A stretch of 64,000 nt of DNA from Chrysogorgia sp. JL179-B06 (GCA_035772405.1 JAYKKM010000207.1:541501-605500); one strand, 5' to 3'; positions 12,300-22,666 are shown, numbered from the stretch's first letter. The notes: a model not told the origin generated them from the letters alone. Made by a program: numbers and translations.

Positions 12300-13781
12300 A
12301 ATGGAAGCATTTTCTCACGGCAGTTCATATACCAGATGAAATCGCGGATACTTACGCCAAAGCACTGGTCGACAATTGATTAACGGAAGCGACATTGTCT
12401 CAGCTTACTGCCGCAAACTTAACTGCGATAAACATCACCGCCCTTGGCGACATTTTATCAATTATTGGCCATATTAAGACTGTACTTTCCTCTCCAGCCA
12501 CACAAGCACCGCAAGTCGACAGTGCCACGTCTACAGCCGCACAATTCAAGCCTCCACCTGCCGCCATCAAGCTTCCTTCCGTGATTTCTAACATGACGCA
12601 TTAACTCCTTCCCGCAGTTTTTACAGTTGCCTGAGGACCAAATGCTTGAGACCATCGAAAGTGTTGTGACGAAACGTGCCAATCCCGTCGTGCATCGCAT
12701 GAACTTTGGCAATTTGATACAGCATGAGTCTGAGTCAATACAAGATTTCTTAGTTCGCATACGAACACTCGCTATTGACTGTGAATTCTCTTGCCCTGCA
12801 TGTGCTGCAAACATTTCCACAATGCACATTAAGGACCAGTTTATCCGTGGGCTACACAATGTACACCTTCAGACGGTCATTCTGGCCAAGGCTAGCAACC
12901 TCAAGACTATCGAGGACATCGTCAAGCATGCCGAGGCGTTCGAGACCGCTCTTCATGACCAATCTCAGTTTCACGCAGCTCGAGTTTCGCCTTATCGCAA
13001 GCAAAAGCAACAGAACATACCACCAAACACAACTTGCAATGGTTGTGGCAGCAAACAACATGGCATCCCTGGCATGCCTCCTCGTCATTCCCATTGTTCC
13101 GCATGGGGGAAGACCTGTAGCTCCTGCAAGCGTCCAAATCATATGTCCGCAGTATGCAGACAGCCCAGCACAGCCAATGGCCTCATTGCACATGTGCAAT
13201 ACCAAGCCGATGGCGATACCTTCACTTCTGCAAATGCAATCCAAGAACTTCCAGCCTACTTAACTCCTGATATGAAAGGTGCCACAACTGTTTCTCTTCA
13301 TATCTTTCCTGACATTGGTGCTAATATCTGCTTAGCTGGCCCAAAGCAGCTTACACAATTGGGCTTAACTTCCCACCAGCTCCGCCTGTGTAACAAACGT
13401 GTTAAAACGGTTGGTGGTTCCATTCTTACGTGCACCGGTTGGATCCCTGTCAAGTTTGAGGTCGAAGGAAATGCTACTACTCAGCCCTTGTTTATTTGCA
13501 ACAAAGTTGATCGCCTGTATTTTAGTAAGCAGGGCTGTATCGACACAACAATCTTACCTCCACAGTACCGCCGACCAATGGCCAATTCTATTTCAGCAGT
13601 TCACCTTTTTCCCACCCCACCCCCACGTCCACCCCCGCCTAAACTATTGTCCCAACTCCCGCTACACCTGAAAATGTTCCCAAGCTCGAAGCCTACATTA
13701 GAGAGCAGTTTGCAAACAGTGCCTTTAACAACTCACCACCTTTCCCATCTTTATCTGGCCCACCCGCGCACATCCACCTGA
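12300..13781 (+). pseudogene. gag: Gypsy gag and protease
   Basis: The first part (about 12300-12600) reads a SAM-like gag N-terminus (IPDEIADTYAKALVD, TALGDILSIIGHIKT) with one in-frame stop at 12378. After another stop and frame change the main frame (12627-13781) carries the capsid region (FVRI-like block near codon 45, MHIKDQFIRGL, HAEAFETALHDQS). It is followed by a cysteine-rich nucleocapsid (CNGCG...CSAWGKTCSSCKRPNHMSAVC) and an aspartic protease with the active site DIGANICLAG, where DTG/DSG is usual. The frame ends in a proline-rich linker. Gag packages the RNA and the protease matures the polyprotein. Confidence 0.85.
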
Positions 13782-15020
13782 TGCTGCCCCTTACGCCTGA
13801 CACCCATCCCAGTTCCCCACCACTGGAGGGCCAAAGTAAAGAGAGCTTAGACAGCGATGTTCAAAGAGGCATCATCGCCCCAGTGCCTATTGGAAACCCT
13901 GTTACATGGTGTAGCCCGATGGTTGTTGTGTCTAAGGAAGATGGTTCTCCACGACGCACAATCGACTTCCAGTGGTTGAACGCTCAGTGTCAACGAGAAA
14001 CTCACCACACCTCTACTCCATTCCAACTTGCATCCCAAGTACCGGCACACACCAAGAAATCTGTCATTGATGCCGTGGATGGCTTTCATTCTGTGGCATT
14101 AGATAGCGACAGCCAACCCTTAACGACGTTTATCACATAGTGGGGTAGGTTTATGTACCTGCGAATGCCCCAAGGGTTCATGGCAGCAGGTGACTCATAT
14201 ACACGCTGTTACGATGAAATCATAGACGGTGTTGAGCGGAAAGTCAAAATCGTCGATGACACCCTCTTGTACGACAATTCCATTGAGCAACCTTTCTATC
14301 ACATGTGGGACGCACACAACCAAAATAAAACTTACCCATCCCTTCTGCTAAAACCTTGTCGGCGATATGCGATTTTCCTAGACCAACCGACCTCACCATG
14401 GCAAGATCCTGGTTTGGACTTGTAAATCAAGTTGCTTGAGCCTATGCTATCAGCCCCATTATGCAACCCTTCCGTGAGCTCATTAAACCTAATCCAAAGT
14501 TCTAGTGGGACGATACCTTGGACACTGTTCGAGTCGTCCAAATCTGTCCTCATCCACCTTGTGCAAGACGGGGTGCAATCGTACGACATCTCCAAAACGA
14601 CCTGTCTCCAACCAGACTGGAGTAAACACGGGGTCGGTTACCTTCTACTACAAAAGCATTGTCAGTGTGCTATCGTGTCTCCTGTTTGTTGCGAAAATGG
14701 TTGGAAGCTTATCCATGCCGGATCTCGTTACACAAATAAAGCTGAAAGTAATTATGCACCCACAGAGAGTGAAGCATTGGCAGTGGCCTGGTCACTCGAA
14801 CACTCCAAGCTATTCACTCTGGGGTGCCCTGATCTTGTAGTAGCAACTGACCACAAGCTGCTACTAGGGATCCTCAACGACCGCGCTCTGGATCGGATAA
14901 GCAAACGTTGAGTACAACGCCTTAAAGAGAAGACACTTTCATGGCGGTTCTCTATCATTCATTGCCCGGGCAAGTGGACCAAGGGTCCTGACGCACTATC
15001 CAGATATCCAACAACAGTTG
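13781..15020 (+). pseudogene. pol: Gypsy reverse transcriptase and RNase H, broken
   Basis: The RT begins in GIIAPVPIGNPVTWCSPMVV with KEDGSPRRTIDFQWLN (motif 1-2) and KKSVIDAVDGFHSVALD (motif A). A stop at about 14138-14140 is followed by WGRFMYLRMPQGFMAAGDSY and then KIVDDTLLYD, with IVDD in place of the common Y-V/I-DD. The thumb region decays near 14300-14430. RNase H follows (TCLQPDWSKHGVGYLLLQKH, YAPTESEALAVAWSLEHSK, VVATDHKLLLGIL). It ends with the CPGKWTKGPDALSR linker after a stop near 14911. The aspartate and glutamate positions of RNase H look present. Multiple stops make it non-functional. Confidence 0.88.
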
Positions 15021-15173
15021 CTGCTGCTCTTTGAGTCATCCGGGAACCAGTCTCAGATTATAATGTGATGCAGTGCTGCAACGTCGAAGACGCTCCTCAC
15101 ATTGCCAATGCTTGTGCTCTTCAGCAACTAGGTAGTGTTACATTTGATCATATCATTTCCACTGCTCGATCAG

Positions 15174-15230
15174 ATGATGAATACCAGGCCCTACTGAAGC
15201 GTATCTTCAGTAGGGCCTGGTATTCATCAT
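15174..15230. repeat. perfect 26-bp inverted repeat (snapback) in Gypsy pol
   Basis: Positions 15174-15199 (ATGATGAATACCAGGCCCTA then CTGAAG) are exactly reverse-complementary to 15205-15230, with a 5-base spacer. It lies between RNase H and integrase, where the coding frame (SDDEYQALLKRI) breaks. A hairpin this perfect inside coding DNA is best explained by a template switch or snap-back copying event. Confidence 0.9.
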
Positions 15231-15497
15231 GAATCTTGTGGATTTCTGGAGAAGCGCAACTTGGTAGAACCAGCATGCCTGCGTAAGTACTGGGAGGTCC
15301 GCCATCGCCTCAATTTTCCAAGGTGTCGCTTTGATCTGGTCGCTTTGTTAGATCAACGCCTGGTCATTCCTGTGGAACTCAGGAAAGTTATTCTAAGCAA
15401 TTTACACTCAGCTAACCAAGGAACAACAGGCATGAAATTCCGTGCATATCAGTGTGTGTATTGGCCAGGTATGGACAGAAGTTTCTCAAACTCATTA
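15231..15497 (+). pseudogene. pol: Gypsy integrase N-terminal zinc-binding part
   Basis: The frame reads KRNLVEPACLRKYWEVRHRL, then LRKVILSNLHSANQGTTGMK and RAYQCVYWPGMDRSF. This is the H2C2 zinc-binding head of retroviral-type integrases, with the conserved YWPGM. The matching CxxC pair (DTCQDC) is found only after the insertion, at about 17377, which shows that 15498-17358 was inserted into one gene. Confidence 0.88.
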
Positions 15498-17216
15498 ATA
15501 ATTCATGAATTATCGTAGCCAATCCATGAACGTATACCACATCACATGCAGGAGTTTTGATACCCAATGAAAACCTGTAGGAAACTTGCTAGTGAACTGG
15601 ATCACATTTCTTAATCTACATATTAAAATCGATGAAGCACAAACATTTGCAATAAACAAACACATTTTATTTTGTTTTAACAAGACTTAGATTGATTAAT
15701 GATAACTTTAACATCGCAATCGTTGAATGTACAATTTTCGATTGTTGGCAAATTACGGCAAGGACCTTCGTTCATGCTTCTTTTACTCTCAGACTGAGGA
15801 TGATCTGCCTTTCGCTTTGATGTACAAGCTTCTGCACCTAAAACTGAAGAAACTTTTGTAGCTTGTTCTACACTAGGTTTTTCATACTGGAACAGAGCAT
15901 TGGATCGATGACCAGTACGGTGACGAATTAATTTTTTATCAATGTCTGAATTAAATAACTTAGTAGCACACGTAACTCTTAGACAATGGGCTGTTTTCTT
16001 CTTAACACCTGCTGCTGAACACATATCTGGCAATATTTTGTTAAGTGTATTAACTCCAACTGGCGCCTTGGCGTAGCCTACTTCACGGCATTGCTTAGGT
16101 CTCAAGTAAAAGGCGTTTATGCCTTTCGCAGTACAAGCTATATAACTCAACTAAACACCGTTCATGACGTTCGCCGATGTTGTGGCAAATATGTGTTACA
16201 GATCGAGGAATATACTTTAGATCACAAATTCCACCATGAAATGTCTTCGAAACATTTTCTTCATATCTAATCTTATTCTCGGTTACTCTGATGTTCGCTA
16301 AAGTAATATTTCTGTGTTCTCCGCCCCTCAATCCAAATAATTTCCCATTGTAAAAATACACCGTGTTTAACAATGACTTAGATGAGGAATTTCCGAGCAA
16401 ACCCTTTTTCCAGAATAGTTCTTCTTCCTCGTCAGTAATAGCTTCTTTCTCTTCTTTCCTGGTCTGAGCTGTCACACCAGCTCACGTAGCATCTTTCATC
16501 TCTGCATCAATTACGCGACGGAACGTCGAGAACCTATAACACAAAAATACACATATAGAACACAATCGTTAAACAGCAATCATTCAACTAGGCAAGTCAA
16601 AGTTTCTTTACATTAAGCAAATTCATCAACACAGTCATTTCAATACACAAATTACCGTTTATCGGTTATATCTAAAGGATTTAGAGCCGCACCTCCATGT
16701 ACATTGCCAAGATAACGCTTTAACCCGCACACCAGTCCATTCAACGTGCGAGAAGGATAACGGACTCCGGACTTGTTGGCAGCTTCTTACACGAATTTTG
16801 AAAGCCAATAATTTAGGCTTAAAGCCGTCATATCTTCAATGGCCGTATTGACTATTTGTATTTCAGAACCAATCTCGTTGGCTTTGAACAATCCACCAAA
16901 TTCAAAGCCTGTCCACTTTTTATCTCGCCGTTCCTGCCATTCTCGAAAAACACTCAAAGCCCATTGATTCTTGTACGTGGTCGACTTTGGCACTGCATTT
17001 TCAACACTTGTAACTTCTTCTACAGTACTTTTTGCCTGCCGAAACCTTGAAGTTGCACCCTCTTCGACCATTCTGAGCAAATGACACGTTTGACCGATAT
17101 TCTTTACAAAGAAAGTCGTGCTAATAATTATTCACAATATTTTCATTTATTACCAGGAAACTATTGTTTTGCGTTTCTTTAGAGCAAATCGCAATGGGAA
17201 TACTCGATTGAGAAGA
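15498..17216 (-). mobile_element. Crypton-like element nested in the Gypsy integrase
   Basis: About 1.7 kb of foreign sequence separates the two halves of the Gypsy integrase frame. It carries a minus-strand tyrosine-recombinase gene of the Crypton type. Cryptons lack terminal inverted repeats and leave little or no target duplication, in line with what is seen. The exact left boundary is uncertain by a few bases around 15490-15500. The right boundary abuts the hairpin repeat at 17217. Confidence 0.8.
15677..17080 (-). pseudogene. Crypton tyrosine recombinase (DUF3504/KIAA1958-like), intron-containing
   Basis: Exon 1 (17080 to about 16650) reads STTYKNQWALSVFREWQER, the N-terminal core-binding region. 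After an in-frame TAA near 16790 it continues SGVRYPSRTLNGLVCGLKRY to a possible donor (GGTAATTTG). Exon 2 starts after an AG near 16536 (RFSTFRRVIDAEMKDAT, with another stop) and holds FYNGKLFGLRGGEHRNI, where the Arg of GLRGGEH is the first catalytic residue. A frameshift near 16130 leads to the C-terminal part: AFYLRP, TAHCLRVTCATKLFNS (second Arg), RHRTGHRSNALFQYEKPS (GHR and nucleophile Tyr). The set R...HxxR...GHR...Y is the tyrosine-recombinase signature. Such enzymes integrate a circular DNA. Stops and a shift disable it. Confidence 0.85.
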
Positions 17217-17358
17217 TAGTTCAAACACTCGTTTGTCGTGTTTCATCAGGGGACTCCAAACACTCGAAAACAATAAAAACCTCGGGCTACGCCCTCGGTT
17301 TATTTATTTTCTCGTGTTTGGAACCCCTGATGAAACACTCAAACTCGTGTTTGAACTA
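17217..17358. repeat. hairpin MITE (142 bp, near-perfect palindrome)
   Basis: Two arms of about 70 bp (17217-17287 and 17291-17358) are near reverse complements around a TAC centre (CTCGGGC TAC GCCCTCGG). The ends GTTCAAACAC / GTGTTTGAAC are flanked by TA on both sides, as for Tc1/mariner-type TA insertion, though the TA also fits inside the palindrome. It sits between the Crypton and the resumed integrase frame. Confidence 0.85.
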
Positions 17359-18411
17359 TTACATACAAATCCACCGTGATACTTGTCAGGATTGTATTCG
17401 AAATGCGCCCTCCCACCACGCAGAACCGTTAATCTTAACTCCAAGTCCATCCTACCCATTCCAACAAGTGTGCGCCGATTACTTTCAAATCGAAGGCCAC
17501 TCATATCTCACTGTCGTCGACCGATTCAGTGGCTGGCTCTGCATCTATGTATTCAAAGCACACAAAGTCAATCATCAGACTCTTCAGCGCGTATTCCGCG
17601 ACCTTTACCTTTTTATCGCTAATGGTGTCTCTGCGGAACTGAGCACAGATGGTGGCCCACAAATCATGGCTCAAGCCTTCCAGCAATTCCTAAAGTTATG
17701 GGGAGTCAATCACCGGCTCTCGTCAGTGTCTTACCCACAAAGTAATGGAAGAGCAGAAGTGGCCGCTAAGGCTGCTAAACGCATTATCCAGTTGAGCCCT
17801 GCCCAAATTTTGCTTCACCGCCAACTACGCGACAGCCTTCCAGCCCATCCTGCTCACTATCAGCCCCATAAGGAGTGGGTCCTTACAGCCGAGGAGCGTG
17901 CACAAGCCCTCAGCAAGCGAAATCACCTCTTGGTCAAGAACCATAATGCTACAGCACGCAAGCTTCACCCCCTCGTTCTCGGCACCAATGTGGTTGTGCA
18001 AGGAGAAAACAAGAAATGGGAGCGTACCAGCACAATCGTAGAAGTCTTACCCCATCGGCAGTATAGAATTAGAATGTTTCATTCTGGAAGGGTCACCCTC
18101 AGAAACAGGCGATTTCTTCGTGAATACACAGCAATCATTGCCCTTTATCCATGGAAACACAAGCGTCAGTTCCTGCTCCCGAGTCTGCACCTTCTACTCC
18201 TGCACCTTCTAATCCTGCACCTTCTACTCCTGCACCCGAGTTAGGGTGTACCATCCCCAGTAGTTCTAACCTACCAACACAGCTTCAAAGAATTGTACCA
18301 GATGAATGTCAGCAAACAGCCGTCGAGCAAAAACTCCCAAGAGCTTTAAAGAACTTAGAAAGCTTCAATAAGCCAGGACTTAACGGCCACTTTCCTCCAG
18401 GAGGAAGGAGA
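17359..18411 (+). pseudogene. pol: Gypsy integrase catalytic core and C-terminus
   Basis: The frame resumes with YYIQIHRDTCQDCIRNAPSH (second half of the zinc head). The DDE core follows: VCADYFQIEGHSYLTVVDRF (first Asp), LSTDGGPQIMAQAF (second Asp) and SYPQSNGRAEVAAKAAKRII (Glu). The segment from about 17820 is shortened compared with typical cores. The C-terminal chromodomain-like/GPY region is replaced by LHPLVLGTNVVVQGENKKW and a Pro-rich tail whose repeats (PAPSTPAPSNPAPS) come from a CTCCTGCACCTTCTA minisatellite at about 18176-18235. The core integrates the cDNA. The frame itself is open for 308 codons. Confidence 0.9.
18399..18411 (+). promoter_or_regulatory. polypurine tract
   Basis: AGGAGGAAGGAGA directly precedes the 3' LTR, the usual primer for plus-strand synthesis in LTR elements. 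Confidence 0.8.
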
Positions 18412-18623
18412 TGAACAATATCTTAACATTTGCAAAGACTTGTCATTGTTGCTAATGTTTATATTTATACTTAGTTTGCTGTTAAACACTTATGTTATTA
18501 TTACATGACGTAGTGGGCTTTTGGCGCGCAATGGCCGACACATGGTTTAGCTGTTTGTCTGTTCATTAGTTAAATAAATCCCTTTGTTATTCAATGGTTC
18601 TTGCTTGTTATTGATCTTAAATA
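18412..18623 (+). repeat. Gypsy 3' LTR
   Basis: 212 bp, near-identical to the 5' LTR, from TGAACAATATC to GATCTTAAATA, followed by the target duplicate CTTAC at 18624-18628. The few differences between LTRs suggest a fairly recent insertion, although the interior is already interrupted. Confidence 0.93.
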
Positions 18624-18628
18624 CTTAC

Positions 18629-18839
18629 CAATGACTTGTAGGAACTACGCCATCTAGTCGTTCTTGAAGAGCCTCTATGCGAATCTTCTCTCTTTATCTT
18701 CATATTTCCGAACCCATTCTTCATCAGCAATGGGTTCATCATCATATGGAAGGACAACCGCAGTCTCTACGGTTGTCTTGGTTTTCCTGACAAGGGAAGC
18801 TTCAACTGAAGCTGAGTATAATTCCTCTACCGAGTTCAT
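18629..18839 (-). CDS. minus-strand exon, possibly P2X7-C-terminal-like protein, split by Gypsy
   Basis: On the minus strand the frame reads MNSVEELYSASVEASLVRKT, then VETAVVLPYDDEPIADEEWV. After a one-base shift it continues IRIEALQERLDGVVPTSHW, ending exactly at a GTAAG donor. The acidic PYDDEP/EEW start and the QERLDG...W end resemble the segment that precedes the CxCGxC cysteine cluster in invertebrate P2X7-intracellular-domain-like proteins, common in cnidarians. I do not see the cysteine part. The Gypsy element inserted at this donor: its CTTAC duplication is the complement of GTAAG. Identification is tentative; a single internal frameshift suggests a pseudogene or transposon-borne copy. 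Confidence 0.4.
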
Positions 18840-20089
18840 TGAAAGATTGCCGTTTTATTGGAAAGTAAGTGGATAACACTTCCAATACAGTTTTCCTGCA
18901 TTTGGACACTGCCTTTGTCAAGGGTCAAGTAGATATGTGCAATGCAAAATCAATTTGTAGCTTGATTTCAAAAAATTAACACTGACTAGTGACTTGTAAT
19001 AGCAAAGATTGTGGAATATTTAACGCTAGACGTGAGCGGTAATGTAGCTGATTAGTAACGGTAACAACAGCTCTTCAATGCAAATTCTCGAATTTCCTCA
19101 ATATTTAAAATACAACATGTTCATGCAAAAACAGGGCTGGCATGAACAAGCACATGTTCATGGAGTATTTTCACTTGTGCGTGCTTTTGGTATCACACCA
19201 ACCTTTTGGAATCAGGGTGCAAGTTGTGGAGCATGGAAACACAAATTAACAAAGCTGTCATCTTTTTAGGACCTTATTATAAGTACACGTTCTTTGAAGG
19301 AAAACAAACAAAAGCTTTGCTTTAATGAGGTTATGACATAACCAATGTTAACAACAAAGAAACCGTGTGTTGCATCACAAGATGGCAGGAAGTGGAAGGA
19401 GCCTGATAGGACTCGTCATTAGTCCACTAGAGATTTTAAATGCCACTTGAAGAAACAACTACTCGAAAGATTCTTAGACACAAACTAATCTTCACGGGCC
19501 AACATGCTCTTGACCAAGCATTGCGATGGCGTATTGTAAGCCACACATAAATTCCGGCGAGCTGAAGGCAGTAGCCCAGTTGATTGCAGGTGGTGGTGGT
19601 GGAAGTCTTCTATTGGTTGTGTGTCACTGGTGGATCCAGTGGGGTCTGCCATTATTCTTTCTTTAATGCGATGTTCGATTTTCAATGATTACTCAAGCTC
19701 CAGAGCATATGTGCAAATACTTCGCGCACCAACATACAATTTTATTAGTCATCCCAACGGGTTTTTCATAACTTATTTACAAATATGGTGAATAAAATTA
19801 AAAGAATTACATTAATTTACAGAAACGATAAAGGAGTGTTAAAATTTCAAGTATATTTAAATTTAGATTTGTCTTAAGATTAGTGTACTTAGACCCAAAT
19901 GCTCACCACTTGAAGATTCCACAAGTGCTGGCTCAGGTACATTAAATGCTCCCTCCTTTATACAGGCAATCGGTGGTACCCTCCCATCAAGTCGCCAAAG
20001 CGCAAGGTCTCATTCGCGTGGAAAAATGTTGAAAAAACGAATGAACCTTAATTAGTTCATCACTCAGGTGGTCATTCGTCCTGTGTACC
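18840..20089. other. no gene seen
   Basis: About 1.2 kb without recognisable coding content. A short CACCACCACC-type patch lies at 19590-19602 and a duplicated TGTGTACCCACTTCT at about 20085-20118. Nothing else stands out. Confidence 0.4.
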
Positions 20090-20730
20090 CACTTCTGGTA
20101 CTTCTGTGTACCCACTTCTCGACATGGTTGAGTCTTCAGTTAGCGTAGCTAGACTGTTTATTCTGGGCTGTGGTTGGGCTCTGATCTCTGCCAAATCAGT
20201 TATGCAGATCATCTCTCACAAGTTCGTTGATATGGTTGAGTTAGTTCCTGAAAACTTGGAAGAACTCAGACCCATAACCCCATCGTTTGACTCGTTTGCT
20301 ATTGAGGGCTATCATACTGACCTTATAGCCTTAACAAAGATCTTTTATTGTTGATGACACTAGCTCAAAAACCAACTTGCAGAAAGTCAAGGAGATTGGA
20401 TATCATAACATGAGTCGAAGCGTTTACCAGTTATATTTCCGTAATGTCGGCGTATTTTCCTCATCAAGCACATGATGTGTTGGCCTACATGGCTCTCGTC
20501 GTGCGAGCCGAGAAGCGCTATAGCTGGCGGCTTTGCATGGCGACATTACGATCGAGCCTTTCGTCGAGGCCGAAGCCCGTGATCTCCGCGATTCCACACC
20601 TTTATAATTATCAGCCAGCAATTTCGGCTGCATATTCTGCCTCATGGAATCAAGGTTCCTGTGTTAGCCTGTCGCTATCGGCACACCCGCAGCATCTCCG
20701 ACTACAGGGAGTCCCATTGTAACAGCAAAA
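20090..20730 (+). pseudogene. DIRS-like gag-type ORF remnant
   Basis: Two frames give KSVMQIISHKFVDMVELVPE (NLEELRP next), then SAYFPHQAHDVLAYMALVVR and AEKRYSW, then RAFRREAEARDLRDSTPL, and a loose CRYRH cysteine/histidine tail near 20665. This order (an I..GKFVDLAEL-like motif, a W..Y..YFP..A..LLAYM block, YD..FR, then a CxxxxC...H knuckle) is that of the gag-like ORF of cnidarian DIRS-type elements. Several shifts break it. A DIRS RT fragment is found 21 kb away at 41.5 kb, and both lie next to copies of the same dispersed repeat. Confidence 0.5.
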
Positions 20731-20823
20731 GAAAGTGCACGAACTTTCCGAGAGTAAACATCATACCGTGTTTCCTGCATCATGTACAAATTTCTCAAGT
20801 TCTTCTAACACCTCCTTTGCACC

Positions 20824-21330
20824 CCAAATTCCACAGAAACGACACTATCAGAACAATTCAACTTTATTTTTAAATGTATTAAAGTTCATTAAAATAGATC
20901 GTACATAAAGTACTTGACTTAGCTATTGTATAAAATGCTGTAATTCAAACTTGGAAACCCCGTGGCCTTGAGGAGCTAATTCTTTAACGACAGCCGTATA
21001 TTCCGAGAGCATAGTACGGAACATGGACTCGGACTAAAAACCCGAGAAAACTAAATTTTTGGTAAAACAAACAAAGCCGTAAATATAAGTATGTCTCTGC
21101 AGTTGGATTACACAATTTAATATCCACAATTTAACTGCAGTGAACCTAACGGATTCAGTGTCATCATTTAAAAACGTAATATCATCACATTGAAACTTTA
21201 TATTGCCTATATAAGCATTATAAGTTATAAGCTTGAGCTGAAAAGCTACTGTGTCTAAATAAATTTTAATTAAAGGGTTAAAATGTGCAATGAGGCTTGG
21301 CTTTACATGGTAACTGTAACGTGATACAAA
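20824..21330 (+). repeat. dispersed repeat family R1, copy 1
   Basis: The segment 20824-21010 recurs at 28315-28505 (start CCAAATTCCACAGAAACGAC). The segment about 21100-21330 recurs in inverted orientation at 40370-40600, with GTAACTGTAACGTGATACAAA at one end and CTGCAGTGAACCTAACG inside. The family has no coding capacity and could be a non-autonomous element or the terminal region of a DIRS element. Confidence 0.8.
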
Positions 21331-21554
21331 ATATTTATATTTTGCCCCTTGTGGAGGCTAGGCTATCTCAGTCTCTGATTGGTCAAGAGCTTATTATATA
21401 AATTAGATGGTTTGATTTTGTATTTAAAAATTGTTTTTTAAATGTTTTGGCCTTGGTTGCCCCAAGGAGTTTCAGTCCTCAAACAAGTGAGACACAAGAA
21501 GAACAGAGAACAAGAAGTGACTTGTTAATCAACATGAGACTCTTACTTCGTGTA

Positions 21555-21686
21555 CACTGTATAGAGTTGCTCGTTCTTTAAAAAATCCCGTTTATTTTAT
21601 CTAGGATAGGTTTAATTCATGAATTGGACAATTCTAGGACAAAAATAAACGGGATTTTTTAATGAACGAGGCAGTTCTATACAGTG
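21555..21686. repeat. hairpin MITE, 132 bp
   Basis: CACTGTATAGAGTTGCTCGT at 21555 is the near reverse complement of the right end ...GAGGCAGTTCTATACAGTG. The arms continue through AAAAAATCCCGTTTATTTT for about 55 bp around a short centre. Confidence 0.88.
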
Positions 21687-21734
21687 CTAATTTCTGTGTC
21701 CGGTACATGCAGTAAGAGCCCAACATGATCAGAT

Positions 21735-22346
21735 GAGGGATTTAAAGACTAACATTCAAAGAGAGTCGAACCATTGTCTAGCCTATGGAGGAAGATCAAA
21801 ATGAGTACTCAGGAATGAAACAATTTTGGTCATTTATTAAACATCAGAGAACGGACAGTGTTGGCATCCCACCACTGAAGGATGGCAAAACAAACTCAGA
21901 TCCAAAAGAAAAAGCCAATGTTCTTAATGATCAATTCCATTCAGTATTCACACGAGAAAATACATCAATGGGGGTACCATCAATGCCAACACCTTATCGT
22001 TCAATGGAAGATATTCAAATTACAAAATAAGTTGTCTACCGGCTATGTAAATATCTCAAGGTCAATGGAGCATATATTAGCAAGTTTAATTATGCATCAT
22101 GCAAATAACTTACAACATGGCTTTAGAGACCGCAGGTCTTGCGAAACTCAACTGTTAGGATTCGTAAATGACCTTGTATACACAATGCATTCTGGATCTC
22201 AAACAGACGGTCTGATAATGGATTGTAGTAAGGCCTTTGATAAAGTTCTGAATAAAGGTAACTTCTCATCCAAGGTTTGTAATCAGTTTTACAGCCAGGA
22301 CAACTGGGGTGAAGCGGATTACTTTAACTTGTTCAAAGACAACTAA
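21735..22346 (+). mobile_element. LINE RT fragment (CR1/L2-like), broken
   Basis: The frame at 21785 reads KQFWSFIKHQRTDSVGIPPL, then KANVLNDQFHSVFTRENTS, the conserved region between endonuclease and RT in CR1/L2-like LINEs. After a stop at about 22030 and an internal deletion, NNLQHGFRDRRSCETQLLGF and DGLIMDCSKAFDKV give RT motifs 2-A; the DCSKAFD carries the first catalytic Asp. Homology ends by 22346. Palm motif C (YADD) and the 3' end are missing. Confidence 0.85.
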
Positions 22347-22666
22347 CCGTACATGTAGTTATGTTATCAGTCAGAAACACTAACAAATACCATGTTTGAT
22401 TAAAAATATTAACTCAAATGTGAATTATCCTGCTAAATCAGAAACAGGTTCTACAACACTACACTCATAAATGTACTGTAGTTCAGTTTCAATGATCTAC
22501 TATTGTTTTTAATATGAACCATGCAAAACAAATTGGTGCTTTTCTATCCTGTTATCAGTGCTCAACAATATCTATATGTTGGCAAATGCCTGTCCTTTGC
22601 AATAGGCAAGCAAGAAGACATGCTTAAAATCTTTACTCTCTTTCATATGTACAACTAGGAAAGTAA
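22347..22666. other. no gene seen
   Basis: AT-rich spacer between the LINE fragment and the HECT gene copy. I looked for the missing HECT C-lobe of the neighbouring copy here on the minus strand and did not find it. Confidence 0.4.

Larger units (their letters stand above)
12059..18623 (+). mobile_element. Gypsy-type LTR retrotransposon with nested insertions
   Basis: Two near-identical LTRs (12059-12272 and 18412-18623) flank gag-pol sequence. A perfect 5-bp target duplication CTTAC lies at 12054-12058 and 18624-18628. A TGGCGC primer-binding-like sequence follows the 5' LTR and a purine tract (AGGAGGAAGGAGA) precedes the 3' LTR. Gene order is gag, protease, RT, RNase H, integrase, as in Metaviridae/Gypsy. 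The integrase is interrupted by a Crypton and a hairpin MITE (about 15498-17358). Without these the element would be about 4.7 kb. Several stops and frameshifts show it is inactive. No envelope-like gene is present. Confidence 0.93.

Noticed and set aside
12400..13244. Minus-strand frames within Gypsy gag
   Set aside because: Antisense of gag/nucleocapsid; cysteine-rich look comes from the sense zinc knuckle.
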